NCBI GenBank assembly: GCA_959606905.1
Contig: CAUHML010000039.1
Coordinates: forward strand, 1-27,336
Source of the DNA: an uncultured Bacteroides sp.
Lineage (GTDB): Bacteria > Bacteroidota > Bacteroidia > Bacteroidales > Bacteroidaceae
DNA length: 27,336 nt
Direction of reading: 5' to 3'
Made by a program: the position numbers and the translations under genes. How positions within the stretch are numbered: position 1 is the stretch's first letter; each line of letters begins with the position of its first letter. Shown one piece after another: positions 13,877-20,825 of the stretch. Below the pieces are notes generated by a model. That model ran no database searches. It was not told where the DNA came from and saw only the letters and a program-made list of their open reading frames with translations.

Positions 13877-14725
13877 TTAATACGGTAGTATATTCTGTTC
13901 GTCAACCAACCGTAGAGCGAGCATTATATCGCTGTAAGAGAACTGCATATCAACCATTTTTAAGGCAATGGTGGCAATGCTCTTACGGTGTCCCACAAAC
14001 TCACAATTCTTGAGATAATTAAGATGTGGATAAACATCGGCTAGTACCCTGTTTTGCAACAAATGGAACTTTATTTGTTCGGCTTCTGCCTCTCCGTCAA
14101 ATTCAGGATAAAGCGTAACCCGTACACCCGTTTCACGCAAATCCTGTATCACGTTAGGATGATATAATGCAATACCAAACTTACCCTCATGCCCAGTAGC
14201 CAGCCACGTACGATGTGGATCTATGATTGACATAACCAACGCATCAACAGGGGATGTTACCACGCCAATATGTTTTGCCCCATTGATTCTCTGCATACCA
14301 AAGAGAGTGGGTAGAATTGCTATAGCGTATCCCTCGCTTAATTCTTTTGCGAGAGAACAATACTTGTCACCATACGGAACAGATTCGTATTCCACATGGG
14401 AGTTCTGTTTTTTGGTATGTTGGATAAGTGCATCCCCGTCTCCGTCACGGACAATCATTCCTGTGTCGGGGTTAAAGAGTATCATCCTTACATCACGAAT
14501 TTTCCCGTTCTTGCTTTTGAATACCAAGATTGCTGCATAATCCCCTTTATAGCAACACCTCGTATCAATTCTGACTTCAAATGAAGCCAAAAGAGAATCA
14601 ACCACTTCTTTAGGGAAATAAGAACACAGGAATTTAGCTAATGTGCTTTTACTGTATTCTTCTAAAAAGCGATATACTCGCTCTCTGGTTATGAAGTCCA
14701 TAACCCGCATTTGGCGTTTTATCAT
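13877..14725 (-). CDS. Primase-like protein with degenerate TOPRIM-type core (DUF6371-like)
   Basis: 282 residues. N-terminal helices (LAKFLCSYFPKEVVDSLLASFEV) are followed by a beta-rich part RCCYKGDYAAILVFKSKNGKIRDVRMILFNPDTG. A TOPRIM-like series then follows: IGVVTSPVDALVMSII (153-168), TWLATGHEGKFGI (173-185) and VTLYPEFDGEAE (203-214). In intact primases of this group the first motif carries a Glu (VESEKTA-like); here it reads VTSPVDA, so the catalytic Glu is lost or moved. The last part resembles the DxD motif only loosely. Gene order HTH - primase-like - Rep/Mob is the usual one in Bacteroides mobilizable elements (prmN1 in NBU1, for example). The start is 11 nt after the HTH gene stop. 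Confidence 0.6.
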   Translation of the reverse strand: MIKRQMRVMDFITRERVYRFLEEYSKSTLAKFLCSYFPKEVVDSLLASFEVRIDTRCCYKGDYAAILVFKSKNGKIRDVRMILFNPDTGMIVRDGDGDALIQHTKKQNSHVEYESVPYGDKYCSLAKELSEGYAIAILPTLFGMQRINGAKHIGVVTSPVDALVMSIIDPHRTWLATGHEGKFGIALYHPNVIQDLRETGVRVTLYPEFDGEAEAEQIKFHLLQNRVLADVYPHLNYLKNCEFVGHRKSIATIALKMVDMQFSYSDIMLALRLVDEQNILPY

Positions 14726-14736
14726 ATTTGAAAAAT

Positions 14737-15051
14737 TTAAAATTGGTATTTGTTGTTATCTACATTATTAATAGGTATCAGGGCTTTTCTAATGCTCGCT
14801 TCCGATATTAGAACCCTTCTCCCTGCTTTGTGGGCTGTCAGAAGTCCAGCCCTGATGTACCTATTTATAGAACTTCGTGAGACATGCAGAATGTCGCAAG
14901 CTTCGGATATGGTATAATACTTGACCGTTGTCTTCCTTCTGACTTCCGCTTGCAGATTCCTCACGCCCGTCCTTAATTCATCCAACGGTTGCTCCAACTT
15001 CGAGAGAAGTTCCGAACCATTAATAATGGTAATGTTTTGATTCTTATTCAT
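14737..15051 (-). CDS. Helix-turn-helix (HTH_17, excisionase-like) protein
   Basis: 104 residues. The C-terminal half contains YYTISEACDILHVSRSSINRYIRAGLLTAHKAGRRVLISEASIRKAL, a clean helix_turn_helix_17 winged helix. The N-terminal half (LLSKLEQPLDELRTGVRNLQAEV) is a predicted coiled coil. It is first of the HTH/primase-like/Rep-like operon and closest to the right end of element A. It could serve as the recombination directionality factor or as the operon's regulator. Confidence 0.8.
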   Translation of the reverse strand: MNKNQNITIINGSELLSKLEQPLDELRTGVRNLQAEVRRKTTVKYYTISEACDILHVSRSSINRYIRAGLLTAHKAGRRVLISEASIRKALIPINNVDNNKYQF

Positions 15052-15800
15052 TTTTTATTAATTTTGTCGATTAATACTTCAACCACTCAACCAACGCAAT
15101 TCACTCACCGCTGCAAGCATGTGCATTGCTTGTGATTTCGATTGCAAAATTACAAGAAACGAATAATACAATTCCTAAGTAAGTATCTGATAAACAGATG
15201 GATAATATCTATAAAAACAATATAGTATATCTGCAAGAAATCATACTTTTATCAATATGTTTATTACAGGGAGTTGATATACAATCTGTTATGAATTGGA
15301 CAAAAAATGAGGTCATAGAGCCGAAAAAATGGTTCAAAAAAACGGCTTGGTAGTAGATTTGATAAGATATTTCAAGGGGATTCATAGCCAAAACAGACCT
15401 CAACCGACTGCCGACTTTTGATGAAAGAAAGAAAAAGTAACGGGTAGAACGTTTCGGGAGACCAATGGGGAGACCAACTTTACTAGCGTGAATGAATAAT
15501 GGGGTGATAAGAGTTGGTATTCTGCCGACATTCTATAATAATGTATAGAACAAAAACGGTGTAGCCCACAGTACAATACGCATACTGTGGGCTACACCGT
15601 TGGTCTCCCTGTCGGTATCAATCGGGGGGCTATGAAAAAGTTATTGGGATATTTCGTCAATTCCAGAACACAGTGATTTGTGGGAAAAGACTATTTGCAG
15701 ACAGGAATATAATAAGAGGGTGGTTTGCAGCAAACTGCAATGTATCAGAATGCGTCACGGTGTGTCATCAGATTGGTCTCCCGATTGAGACCTCAAGAAA
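15052..15800. other. Right-end non-coding region of element A: promoter, hairpin, arm-like repeats
   Basis: About 750 bp without a supported gene. It holds a minus-strand TAATTTTG -7 box (15152-15145) for the HTH operon; a small dyad CAAGCA/TGCTTG (15114-15132); four identical 10-mers GGGAGACCAA (direct at 15456-15465 and 15468-15477, inverted as TTGGTCTCCC at 15600-15609 and 15773-15782); and one GATTGAGACC (15783-15792) matching the left-end repeats. A 64-codon leftward frame at 15209-15403 has no recognisable protein features. Confidence 0.65.
15550..15600 (-). terminator. Strong hairpin, leftward terminator-like
   Basis: A perfect 17-bp stem ACGGTGTAGCCCACAGT (15556-15572) / ACTGTGGGCTACACCGT (15584-15600) with an 11-nt loop. 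On the minus strand TTTTTG follows. No gene ends here; it lies 200 nt past the tRNA terminator. The right arm ends within the start of an inverted TTGGTCTCCC repeat, so it may also be a recombination or replication structure. Confidence 0.55.
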
Positions 15801-15835
15801 AAAGCCCTTGAAAGTGATTGACTTTCAAGGGCTTT
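15795..15835 (-). terminator. Intrinsic terminator downstream of tRNA-Asp, supplied by element A
   Basis: A perfect 15-bp stem AAAGCCCTTGAAAGT (15801-15815) / ACTTTCAAGGGCTTT (15821-15835) with loop GATTG. On the minus strand TTTCTTGAG follows the stem's own TTT. It is 12 nt beyond the tRNA 3' end and lies inside the element. Confidence 0.8.
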
Positions 15836-15846
15836 AGAGTGTTGTT

Positions 15847-15860
15847 GCGGTGCGTACGGG
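15847..15860. repeat. Right attachment-site repeat (3' end of intact tRNA-Asp)
   Basis: GCGGTGCGTACGGG, identical to 3762-3775. It covers the last 13 bases of the tRNA gene and one base beyond. Confidence 0.8.
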
Positions 15861-15921
15861 ACTCGAACCCGTGACCCCATGCGTGACAGGCATGTATTCT
15901 AACCAACTGAACTAACGCACC
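15848..15921 (-). tRNA. tRNA-Asp (anticodon GTC)
   Basis: 74 nt on the minus strand. The acceptor GGTGCGT pairs with ACGCACC, discriminator G. The anticodon arm CATGC-CTGTCAC-GCATG gives anticodon GTC, and the T-arm ACGGG-TTCGAGT-CCCGT is perfect. CCA is not encoded (CAA follows). It is intact and is the insertion target of element A (and probably B). Confidence 0.97.
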
Positions 15922-15963
15922 ATCATTTCATTTTATCGTTGCTATCTCTCTCGATTGCGGTTG

Positions 15964-15993
15964 CAAAGGTAGGTATTTTTTTTGAATCTGCAA
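15964..15993 (-). promoter_or_regulatory. Promoter of tRNA-Asp
   Basis: Minus strand: TTG (15993-15991), 19 bp, TACCTTTG (15971-15964), an ideal Bacteroides promoter 42 nt before the tRNA 5' end. It lies outside the element, so the tRNA keeps its native promoter. Confidence 0.75.
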
Positions 15994-16303
15994 TAGCTGT
16001 GATAAACTTTTTTTCAAGGCTTCTTGTCTGTGTTTACTTTTTGTTCTCATATTTAGGAAGTTGTAAAAAATAAGAGATGTAATGTTTAACAAATATTTAG
16101 AATTGCTCTTTGCAGCTTGTTTATGTCCTGTTTATATGTTATTTAGTATGCGATTAGACGTCCATATATAGAGAAAACGAAACAATTTTCGCTAACTTTT
16201 AAACTTCTTGTTTGAAAAGTTCGTTATTTTGCAATAAATCGTTATTTTTGCGAACTCAAGACAAGAATATTGCAATTAGAGAACAATAAAAATAGAGTTT
16301 AGG
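15994..16303 (+). promoter_or_regulatory. Intergenic region with the purU/his operon promoter
   Basis: AT-rich and without a gene. A plus-strand TATTTTTG (16243-16250) fits the -7 consensus, about 54 nt before the purU ATG. A near copy, TATTTTG, lies 18 bp upstream. No clear -33 element at the right distance. Nothing else recognisable in 15994-16200. Confidence 0.45.
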
Positions 16304-17161
16304 ATGATGAAAACTGCGAAGCTGTTACTTCACTGTCCCGATCAGCCGGGAATTTTGGCAGAAGTAACAGATTTTATAACGGTAAACAAAGGTAATATTA
16401 TCTATTTGGATCAATATGTAGACCATGTGGAGAATATTTTTTTCATGCGTATCGAGTGGGAATTGGAAAGCTTTCTGGTTCCTCAAGAGAAGATAGAGGA
16501 CTATTTTGAAACATTGTATGCGCAGAAGTACGGAATGAGTTTTCGCCTTTATTTTTCGGATGTCAAACCGCGTATGGCTATTTTCGTGTCGAAGATGTCG
16601 CACTGTCTGTTCGATCTGCTGGCGCGCTATACGGCAGGTGAATGGAATGTGGAGATACCTCTTATAATAAGCAATCATCCAGATTTGCAGCATGTAGCAG
16701 AACGCTTCGGCATACCTTTTCATCTGTTTCCTATTACTAAGGAGACAAAAGAAGAGCAGGAAAAGAAAGAAATGGAACTGCTTGCCAAGCACAAGGTGAA
16801 CTTCATTGTACTGGCACGTTATATGCAGGTCATTTCCGAGAAAATGATAGACGCTTATCCCAACCGCATCATCAATATTCATCACTCTTTCCTTCCGGCA
16901 TTTGTAGGGGCGAAGCCCTACCATGCAGCATTCGAGCGTGGTGTGAAGATTATAGGAGCTACCAGCCACTACGTTACTACGGAATTGGATGCAGGGCCTA
17001 TCATCGAGCAGGATGTGGTGCGTATCACTCATAAAGATACTGTGCAGGATCTGGTGAACAAAGGCAAGGATTTGGAGAAAATCGTCCTCTCTCGTGCCGT
17101 TCAGAAGCATATCGAGCGTAAGGTGTTGGCGTATAAAAATAAGACAGTAATATTTAATTAG
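16304..17161 (+). CDS. purU: Formyltetrahydrofolate deformylase
   Basis: 285 residues. An N-terminal ACT domain (about 5-85, KLLLHCPDQPGILAEVTDFI) precedes a formyltransferase-fold domain (about 90-280). The catalytic Asn/His/Asp set is visible in NIHHSFLPAFVGAKPYHAAFERGVKIIGATSHYVT..LDAGPIIEQD. The enzyme hydrolyses 10-formyl-THF to formate and THF in the cytoplasm and balances one-carbon pools; the ACT domain senses glycine/methionine in E. coli. It comes 6 nt before hisH and appears to head the histidine cluster. This is metabolically sensible, since HisH/HisF release AICAR, which needs 10-formyl-THF. The start is the first of two adjacent ATGs. Confidence 0.95.
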   Translation: MMKTAKLLLHCPDQPGILAEVTDFITVNKGNIIYLDQYVDHVENIFFMRIEWELESFLVPQEKIEDYFETLYAQKYGMSFRLYFSDVKPRMAIFVSKMSHCLFDLLARYTAGEWNVEIPLIISNHPDLQHVAERFGIPFHLFPITKETKEEQEKKEMELLAKHKVNFIVLARYMQVISEKMIDAYPNRIINIHHSFLPAFVGAKPYHAAFERGVKIIGATSHYVTTELDAGPIIEQDVVRITHKDTVQDLVNKGKDLEKIVLSRAVQKHIERKVLAYKNKTVIFN

Positions 17162-17167
17162 TAGTTG

Positions 17168-17758
17168 ATGAAGGTTGCAGTTGTCAAATATAATGCAGGT
17201 AACATCCGTTCAGTTGATTGTGCCTTGAGGCGTTTGGGTGTTGAGGCGGAGATTACGGCCGATGAAGCTGTGTTACGGGCTGCGGATAAAGTTATTTTTC
17301 CAGGAGTGGGTGAGGCGAAGACCACCATGGACTTCCTGAATGCCGGTGGAATGGGCCGGTTGATAAAGGAACTGCGTCAGCCTGTGTTGGGTATCTGTTT
17401 GGGTATGCAGTTGATGTGCCGCCATTCGGAGGAAGGAGATGTGGACTGTCTCGGTATTTTTGACGTTGACGTGAAACGCTTTGTTTCGCAAAAGCATGAG
17501 GATAAAGTACCCCACATGGGCTGGAATACGATTTCGCAGACCAGTAGCAGTCTCTTCAAAGGCTTTGCGAAAGAAGAATTTGTTTATTTCGTACATAGTT
17601 TTTATGTTCCGGTTAACGATTGTACGGCTGCCGTAACGGATTATATACTTCCGTTCAGTGCTGCTTTGCATAAGGATAATTACTATGCCACCCAGTTTCA
17701 TCCCGAAAAAAGTGGAAGTGTGGGCGAACGTATCTTGCAGAACTTTTTGGACTTATAG
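17168..17758 (+). CDS. hisH: Imidazole glycerol phosphate synthase, glutaminase subunit
   Basis: 196 residues, a class I glutamine amidotransferase. The nucleophile Cys is in LGICLGMQLM; the His/Glu pair is in TQFHPEKSGS near the C-terminus. The N-terminus KVAVVKYNAGNIRSV and PGVGEA are typical of HisH. It supplies ammonia to HisF for making IGP and AICAR from PRFAR. I take the ATG at 17168 rather than the in-frame TTG at 17165. hisA follows after 39 nt. Confidence 0.96.
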   Translation: MKVAVVKYNAGNIRSVDCALRRLGVEAEITADEAVLRAADKVIFPGVGEAKTTMDFLNAGGMGRLIKELRQPVLGICLGMQLMCRHSEEGDVDCLGIFDVDVKRFVSQKHEDKVPHMGWNTISQTSSSLFKGFAKEEFVYFVHSFYVPVNDCTAAVTDYILPFSAALHKDNYYATQFHPEKSGSVGERILQNFLDL

Positions 17759-17797
17759 TGAAAGAATCCGATATTTGATAATTCGTAATAAATTGAA

Positions 17798-18520
17798 ATG
17801 ATAGAGTTAATTCCCGCTATTGACATCATCGACGGAAAGTGCGTACGCCTCTCCCAGGGTGATTATGACAGCAAGAAAGTGTATAATGAGAACCCCGTAG
17901 AAGTAGCTAAGGAACTTGAAGCGCATGGTATCCGACGCCTTCATGTGGTAGACCTCGACGGAGCCGTTTCCCACCATGTGGTAAATTACCGCACGCTGGA
18001 GCAGATAGCTTCCCGTACTTCTTTGGTTATAGATTTCGGTGGCGGGGTGAAGAGCGATGAAGATTTGGTCATTGCATTTGAAAGCGGTGCACAGATGGTG
18101 ACGGGCGGTAGCATTGCCGTAAAGAATCCCGAACGTTTCTGTCACTGGTTGCAAACATACGGCTCGGAGAGAATAATTCTCGGAGCTGATGTAAAAGATC
18201 ATAAGATTGCCGTCAACGGTTGGAAGGATGAGAGTGCTTGCGAATTGTTCCCGTTTTTGGAAGATTATGTCGGGAAAGGTGTTCGTAAAGTCATCTGTAC
18301 CGACATCAATTGCGACGGTATGCTGCAAGGTCCTTCCATATCTCTGTATAAAGAGATGTTGGAAGCGCATCCCGACCTTTACCTTATAGCCAGTGGCGGA
18401 GTGAGTTGTGCCGAGGATATTCGCCAACTGGAAGCAACGGGTATACCTGCCGTTATTTTCGGTAAGGCATTGTATGAAGGGCGTATAACTTTTAAAGAAC
18501 TGGAAGCGTTTATGATATAA
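17798..18520 (+). CDS. hisA: Phosphoribosylformimino-5-aminoimidazole carboxamide ribotide isomerase
   Basis: 240 residues, a (beta/alpha)8 barrel. The catalytic Asp pair is in [13 protein letters not shown] (N-terminal half) and ILGADVKD (middle). FGGGVKS and IASGGVS are the two phosphate-binding loops. It converts ProFAR to PRFAR in histidine synthesis. Normal family length. It lies between hisH and hisF in one operon. Confidence 0.97.
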   Translation: MIELIPAIDIIDGKCVRLSQGDYDSKKVYNENPVEVAKELEAHGIRRLHVVDLDGAVSHHVVNYRTLEQIASRTSLVIDFGGGVKSDEDLVIAFESGAQMVTGGSIAVKNPERFCHWLQTYGSERIILGADVKDHKIAVNGWKDESACELFPFLEDYVGKGVRKVICTDINCDGMLQGPSISLYKEMLEAHPDLYLIASGGVSCAEDIRQLEATGIPAVIFGKALYEGRITFKELEAFMI

Positions 18521-18597
18521 ATTTGCGTAACATTGCATTCATTATTGTTGCTCAACGTAAATCAAGTCATAAATCCAAAATCATAAATAAAAGAAGA

Positions 18598-19353
18598 GTG
18601 TTAGCAAAGAGAATCATCCCCTGTCTTGACATCAAAGACGGACAGACCGTAAAAGGGACTAATTTTGTAAACCTGCGTCATGCAGGCGATCCGGTTGAAC
18701 TGGCGCGTGCTTATAGTGAGCAGGGGGCCGATGAGTTGGTCTTTCTGGATATTACCGCCAGTTTTGAGGGGCGCAAGACATTTGCCGAACTGGTGAAGCG
18801 TATTTCCGCCAACATCAGCATACCTTTCACCGTAGGTGGCGGAATCCATGAACTGAGTGATGTAGACCGGCTTCTGAATGCCGGCGCGGACAAAATATCC
18901 GTCAATTCCTCGGCTATTCGCCGTCCCGGACTGATTGACGAGATAGCCAAGCATTTCGGTTCGCAGGTTTGTGTATTGGCTGTTGATGCCAAGCAGACGG
19001 AAAAGGGTTGGTGGTGTTATCTCAACGGCGGACGTGTGGAGACCGACAAAGAACTCTTTGCCTGGACAAAGGAAGCGCAGGAGCGCGGTGCGGGCGAGGT
19101 GCTTTTTACCAGTATGAGCCATGACGGCGTAAAGACCGGATATGCCAACGAAGCCCTTGCCGCTCTTGCCGACAGACTTTCCATACCTGTTATCGCATCG
19201 GGCGGAGCAGGCGTGAAAGAGCACTTCCGTGATGTCTTTCTGGAAGGAAAAGCAGATGCCGCCTTGGCCGCCAGCGTTTTTCATTTCGGAGAAATTAAAA
19301 TTCCCGATTTAAAATCGTATCTTTGCGCCCAAGGAGTCGCAATGAGAAGATGA
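18598..19353 (+). CDS. hisF: Imidazole glycerol phosphate synthase, cyclase subunit
   Basis: 251 residues from a GTG start: [23 protein letters not shown]. An in-frame TTG at 18523 would add 25 residues unlike HisF, so I prefer GTG 18598. The catalytic Asp pair is in PCLDIKDG and VLAVDAKQ; the phosphate loops are VGGGIHE and IASGGAG. It forms the HisFH synthase with the hisH product. The 77-nt gap after hisA is open in this frame but not coding-like. A large inverted repeat follows the gene. Confidence 0.95.
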   Translation: MLAKRIIPCLDIKDGQTVKGTNFVNLRHAGDPVELARAYSEQGADELVFLDITASFEGRKTFAELVKRISANISIPFTVGGGIHELSDVDRLLNAGADKISVNSSAIRRPGLIDEIAKHFGSQVCVLAVDAKQTEKGWWCYLNGGRVETDKELFAWTKEAQERGAGEVLFTSMSHDGVKTGYANEALAALADRLSIPVIASGGAGVKEHFRDVFLEGKADAALAASVFHFGEIKIPDLKSYLCAQGVAMRR

Positions 19354-19358
19354 TAAGG

Positions 19359-19460
19359 AGTTATAAGTTATGGGTTATAAGTTATTCGCTGCTGCACGAA
19401 GCACGGATGAAAACGACTCATAACAATAACTCACAACAAAATAACTCATAACTTATAACT
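19359..19460. repeat. Inverted repeat between hisF and hisIE
   Basis: AGTTATAAGTTATGGGTTAT (19359-19378) pairs with ATAACTCATAACTTATAACT (19441-19460), 19 of 20. Further TTATAAGTTAT / ATAACTCA words lie inside. The right arm stops 7 nt before the hisIE ATG. No T-run follows, so it is not an ordinary terminator. It may be a dispersed intergenic repeat, an mRNA processing or stability hairpin, or a translational control element. Confidence 0.6.
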
Positions 19461-19467
19461 TAAAAAG

Positions 19468-20076
19468 ATGTTGGACTTTGATAAAATGAACGGACTCGTT
19501 CCGGCAATTATACAGGATGCTGACACGGCCAAGGTGCTTATGTTAGGTTTTATGAACCGGGAAGCATATGATAAGACGGTAGAAACGGGTAAAGTAACAT
19601 TCTTTAGCCGTACCAAGAACCGTCTTTGGACAAAAGGTGAGGAGAGCGGCAATTTCCTGAACGTGGTTTCCATGAAAGAGGATTGCGACAAGGATACTTT
19701 GCTGATTCAGGTACATCCTGTCGGTCCGGTTTGTCATACGGGTACGGATACTTGCTGGGGAGAGAAGAACGAACAGCCCGTTATGTTCCTGAAACTTCTT
19801 CAGGACTTTATCGACAAGCGTCATGCTGAAATGCCGGAAGGCTCTTACACAACCAGCCTGTTCCGGTCGGGTGTCAATAAAATGGCGCAGAAGGTAGGTG
19901 AAGAAGCAGTTGAAACTGTTATTGAAGCATGCAACGGTACCGACGAGCGTCTGATATACGAGGGAGCCGATTTACTGTATCATCTTATCGTATTGCTGAC
20001 CTCTAAAGGTTATCGCATAGAAGATTTGGCACGTGAGCTGGAAGAACGTCACAGTGCGGATTGGAAGAAACACTAA
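19468..20076 (+). CDS. hisIE: Bifunctional phosphoribosyl-AMP cyclohydrolase / phosphoribosyl-ATP pyrophosphatase
   Basis: 202 residues. The HisI domain (about 1-110) has FFSRTKNRLWTKGEESGN and the metal-binding stretch DCDKDTLLIQVHPVGPVCHTG..TCW. The HisE domain (about 115-200) has KVGEEAVETVIEA and ADLLYHLIVLL, the EExxE/ExxD-type pyrophosphatase helices. It performs steps 2 and 3 of histidine synthesis. The fused order I then E is usual. Preceded by the inverted repeat and followed after 6 nt by the FtsE-like gene. Confidence 0.96.
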   Translation: MLDFDKMNGLVPAIIQDADTAKVLMLGFMNREAYDKTVETGKVTFFSRTKNRLWTKGEESGNFLNVVSMKEDCDKDTLLIQVHPVGPVCHTGTDTCWGEKNEQPVMFLKLLQDFIDKRHAEMPEGSYTTSLFRSGVNKMAQKVGEEAVETVIEACNGTDERLIYEGADLLYHLIVLLTSKGYRIEDLARELEERHSADWKKH

Positions 20077-20082
20077 GTTGTT

Positions 20083-20790
20083 ATGGATGAAGTGCTGATA
20101 CGATATAAAGATGTGGAGATACACCAGCAAGAGCTGTGTGTGTTGAACGATGTAAACTTGGAGTTACATAAGGGAGAGTTTGTCTACCTCATCGGTAAAG
20201 TCGGTTCGGGTAAGACGAGTTTGCTCAAAACCTTTTACGGTGAACTGGATGTGGCGGCGGGCGATGCCGAGGTGTTGGGATATGATATGTTGCATATCAA
20301 GCGCAAGCATATTCCGCAGTTGCGTCGTAAGTTGGGTATCGTATTTCAGGATTTCCAGTTGCTCACCGACCGTACGGTGTATGACAATCTTGAGTTCGTG
20401 CTCCGTGCCACCGGGTGGAAGAATAAGGGAGAGATAAAAGACCGTATCAACGAAGTATTGCAATTGGTGGGTATGAGCAATAAAGGTTATAAATACCCCA
20501 ATGAATTGTCGGGAGGCGAACAACAGCGTATCGTGATAGCTCGTGCCGTACTAAACTCTCCGGAAGTAATTCTTGCCGATGAGCCAACCGGAAATCTGGA
20601 TGTGGAGACGGGATTTGCCATAACCCAGCTTTTACATAGTATCAGTGAGGCGGGTTCGCTGGTTATTATGACTACGCACAATATGCAGTTGCTTTGGGAA
20701 TATCCGGGGCGCGTATACCGTTGTGCCGACCATTTGATAACGGACGTAACGGAGCAGTATTCCGTTGTGTCGTCAATAGAAGAGAAATAA
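20083..20790 (+). CDS. ftsE: ABC transporter ATP-binding protein, FtsE-like
   Basis: 235 residues. Walker A is GKVGSGKTS; Q-loop FQDFQLL; signature LSGGEQQR; Walker B VILADEPTGNLD; H-loop TTHN. The stretch QDFQLLTDRTVYDNL is typical of FtsE, the ATPase that works with FtsX to activate cell-wall hydrolases at division. No ftsX is in the window, so the partner is elsewhere. It lies 6 nt after hisIE, probably co-transcribed. A LolD/MacB-type ATPase is the main alternative. Confidence 0.85.
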   Translation: MDEVLIRYKDVEIHQQELCVLNDVNLELHKGEFVYLIGKVGSGKTSLLKTFYGELDVAAGDAEVLGYDMLHIKRKHIPQLRRKLGIVFQDFQLLTDRTVYDNLEFVLRATGWKNKGEIKDRINEVLQLVGMSNKGYKYPNELSGGEQQRIVIARAVLNSPEVILADEPTGNLDVETGFAITQLLHSISEAGSLVIMTTHNMQLLWEYPGRVYRCADHLITDVTEQYSVVSSIEEK

Positions 20791-20825
20791 ACAAGATTAT
20801 ATAACATTTTAATACAGAAACGAAA

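Larger units (their letters stand above)
3762..15860. mobile_element. Element A: integrative element inserted at the 3' end of tRNA-Asp
   Basis: Bounded by the 14-bp direct repeat GCGGTGCGTACGGG at 3762-3775 and 15847-15860. The right copy is the 3' end of the intact tRNA-Asp; the left copy is a fragment without a tRNA. Unit length is 12,085 bp. Contents: its own tyrosine recombinase, HTH, primase-like and replication-initiator-like genes, HU, regulators (XRE, WYL) and cargo. I see no mobilisation relaxase of the usual Bacteroides type, no type IV coupling protein and no structural phage gene. It is therefore either a satellite-like element or is mobilised by another element. GC and promoter style differ from the his/lys core. 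Confidence 0.75.

Noticed and set aside
15209..15403. 64-codon leftward frame at the right end of element A
   Set aside because: No family resemblance, no promoter or ribosome site, and it lies in an AT-rich end region between arm-like repeats.
3776..15846. CRISPR array or phage structural module in element A
   Set aside because: No regularly spaced repeats and no capsid, tail, portal or terminase motifs were seen in any frame.
16325..17110. Long reverse-strand frames opposite purU, hisA, hisF, lysC, lysA and the lyase
   Set aside because: All are shadows of strongly recognised genes; none shows its own motif or start region.
18523..18597. N-terminal extension of HisF from TTG 18523
   Set aside because: The 25 extra residues do not resemble HisF, which normally begins [14 protein letters not shown] 18598 gives that start.
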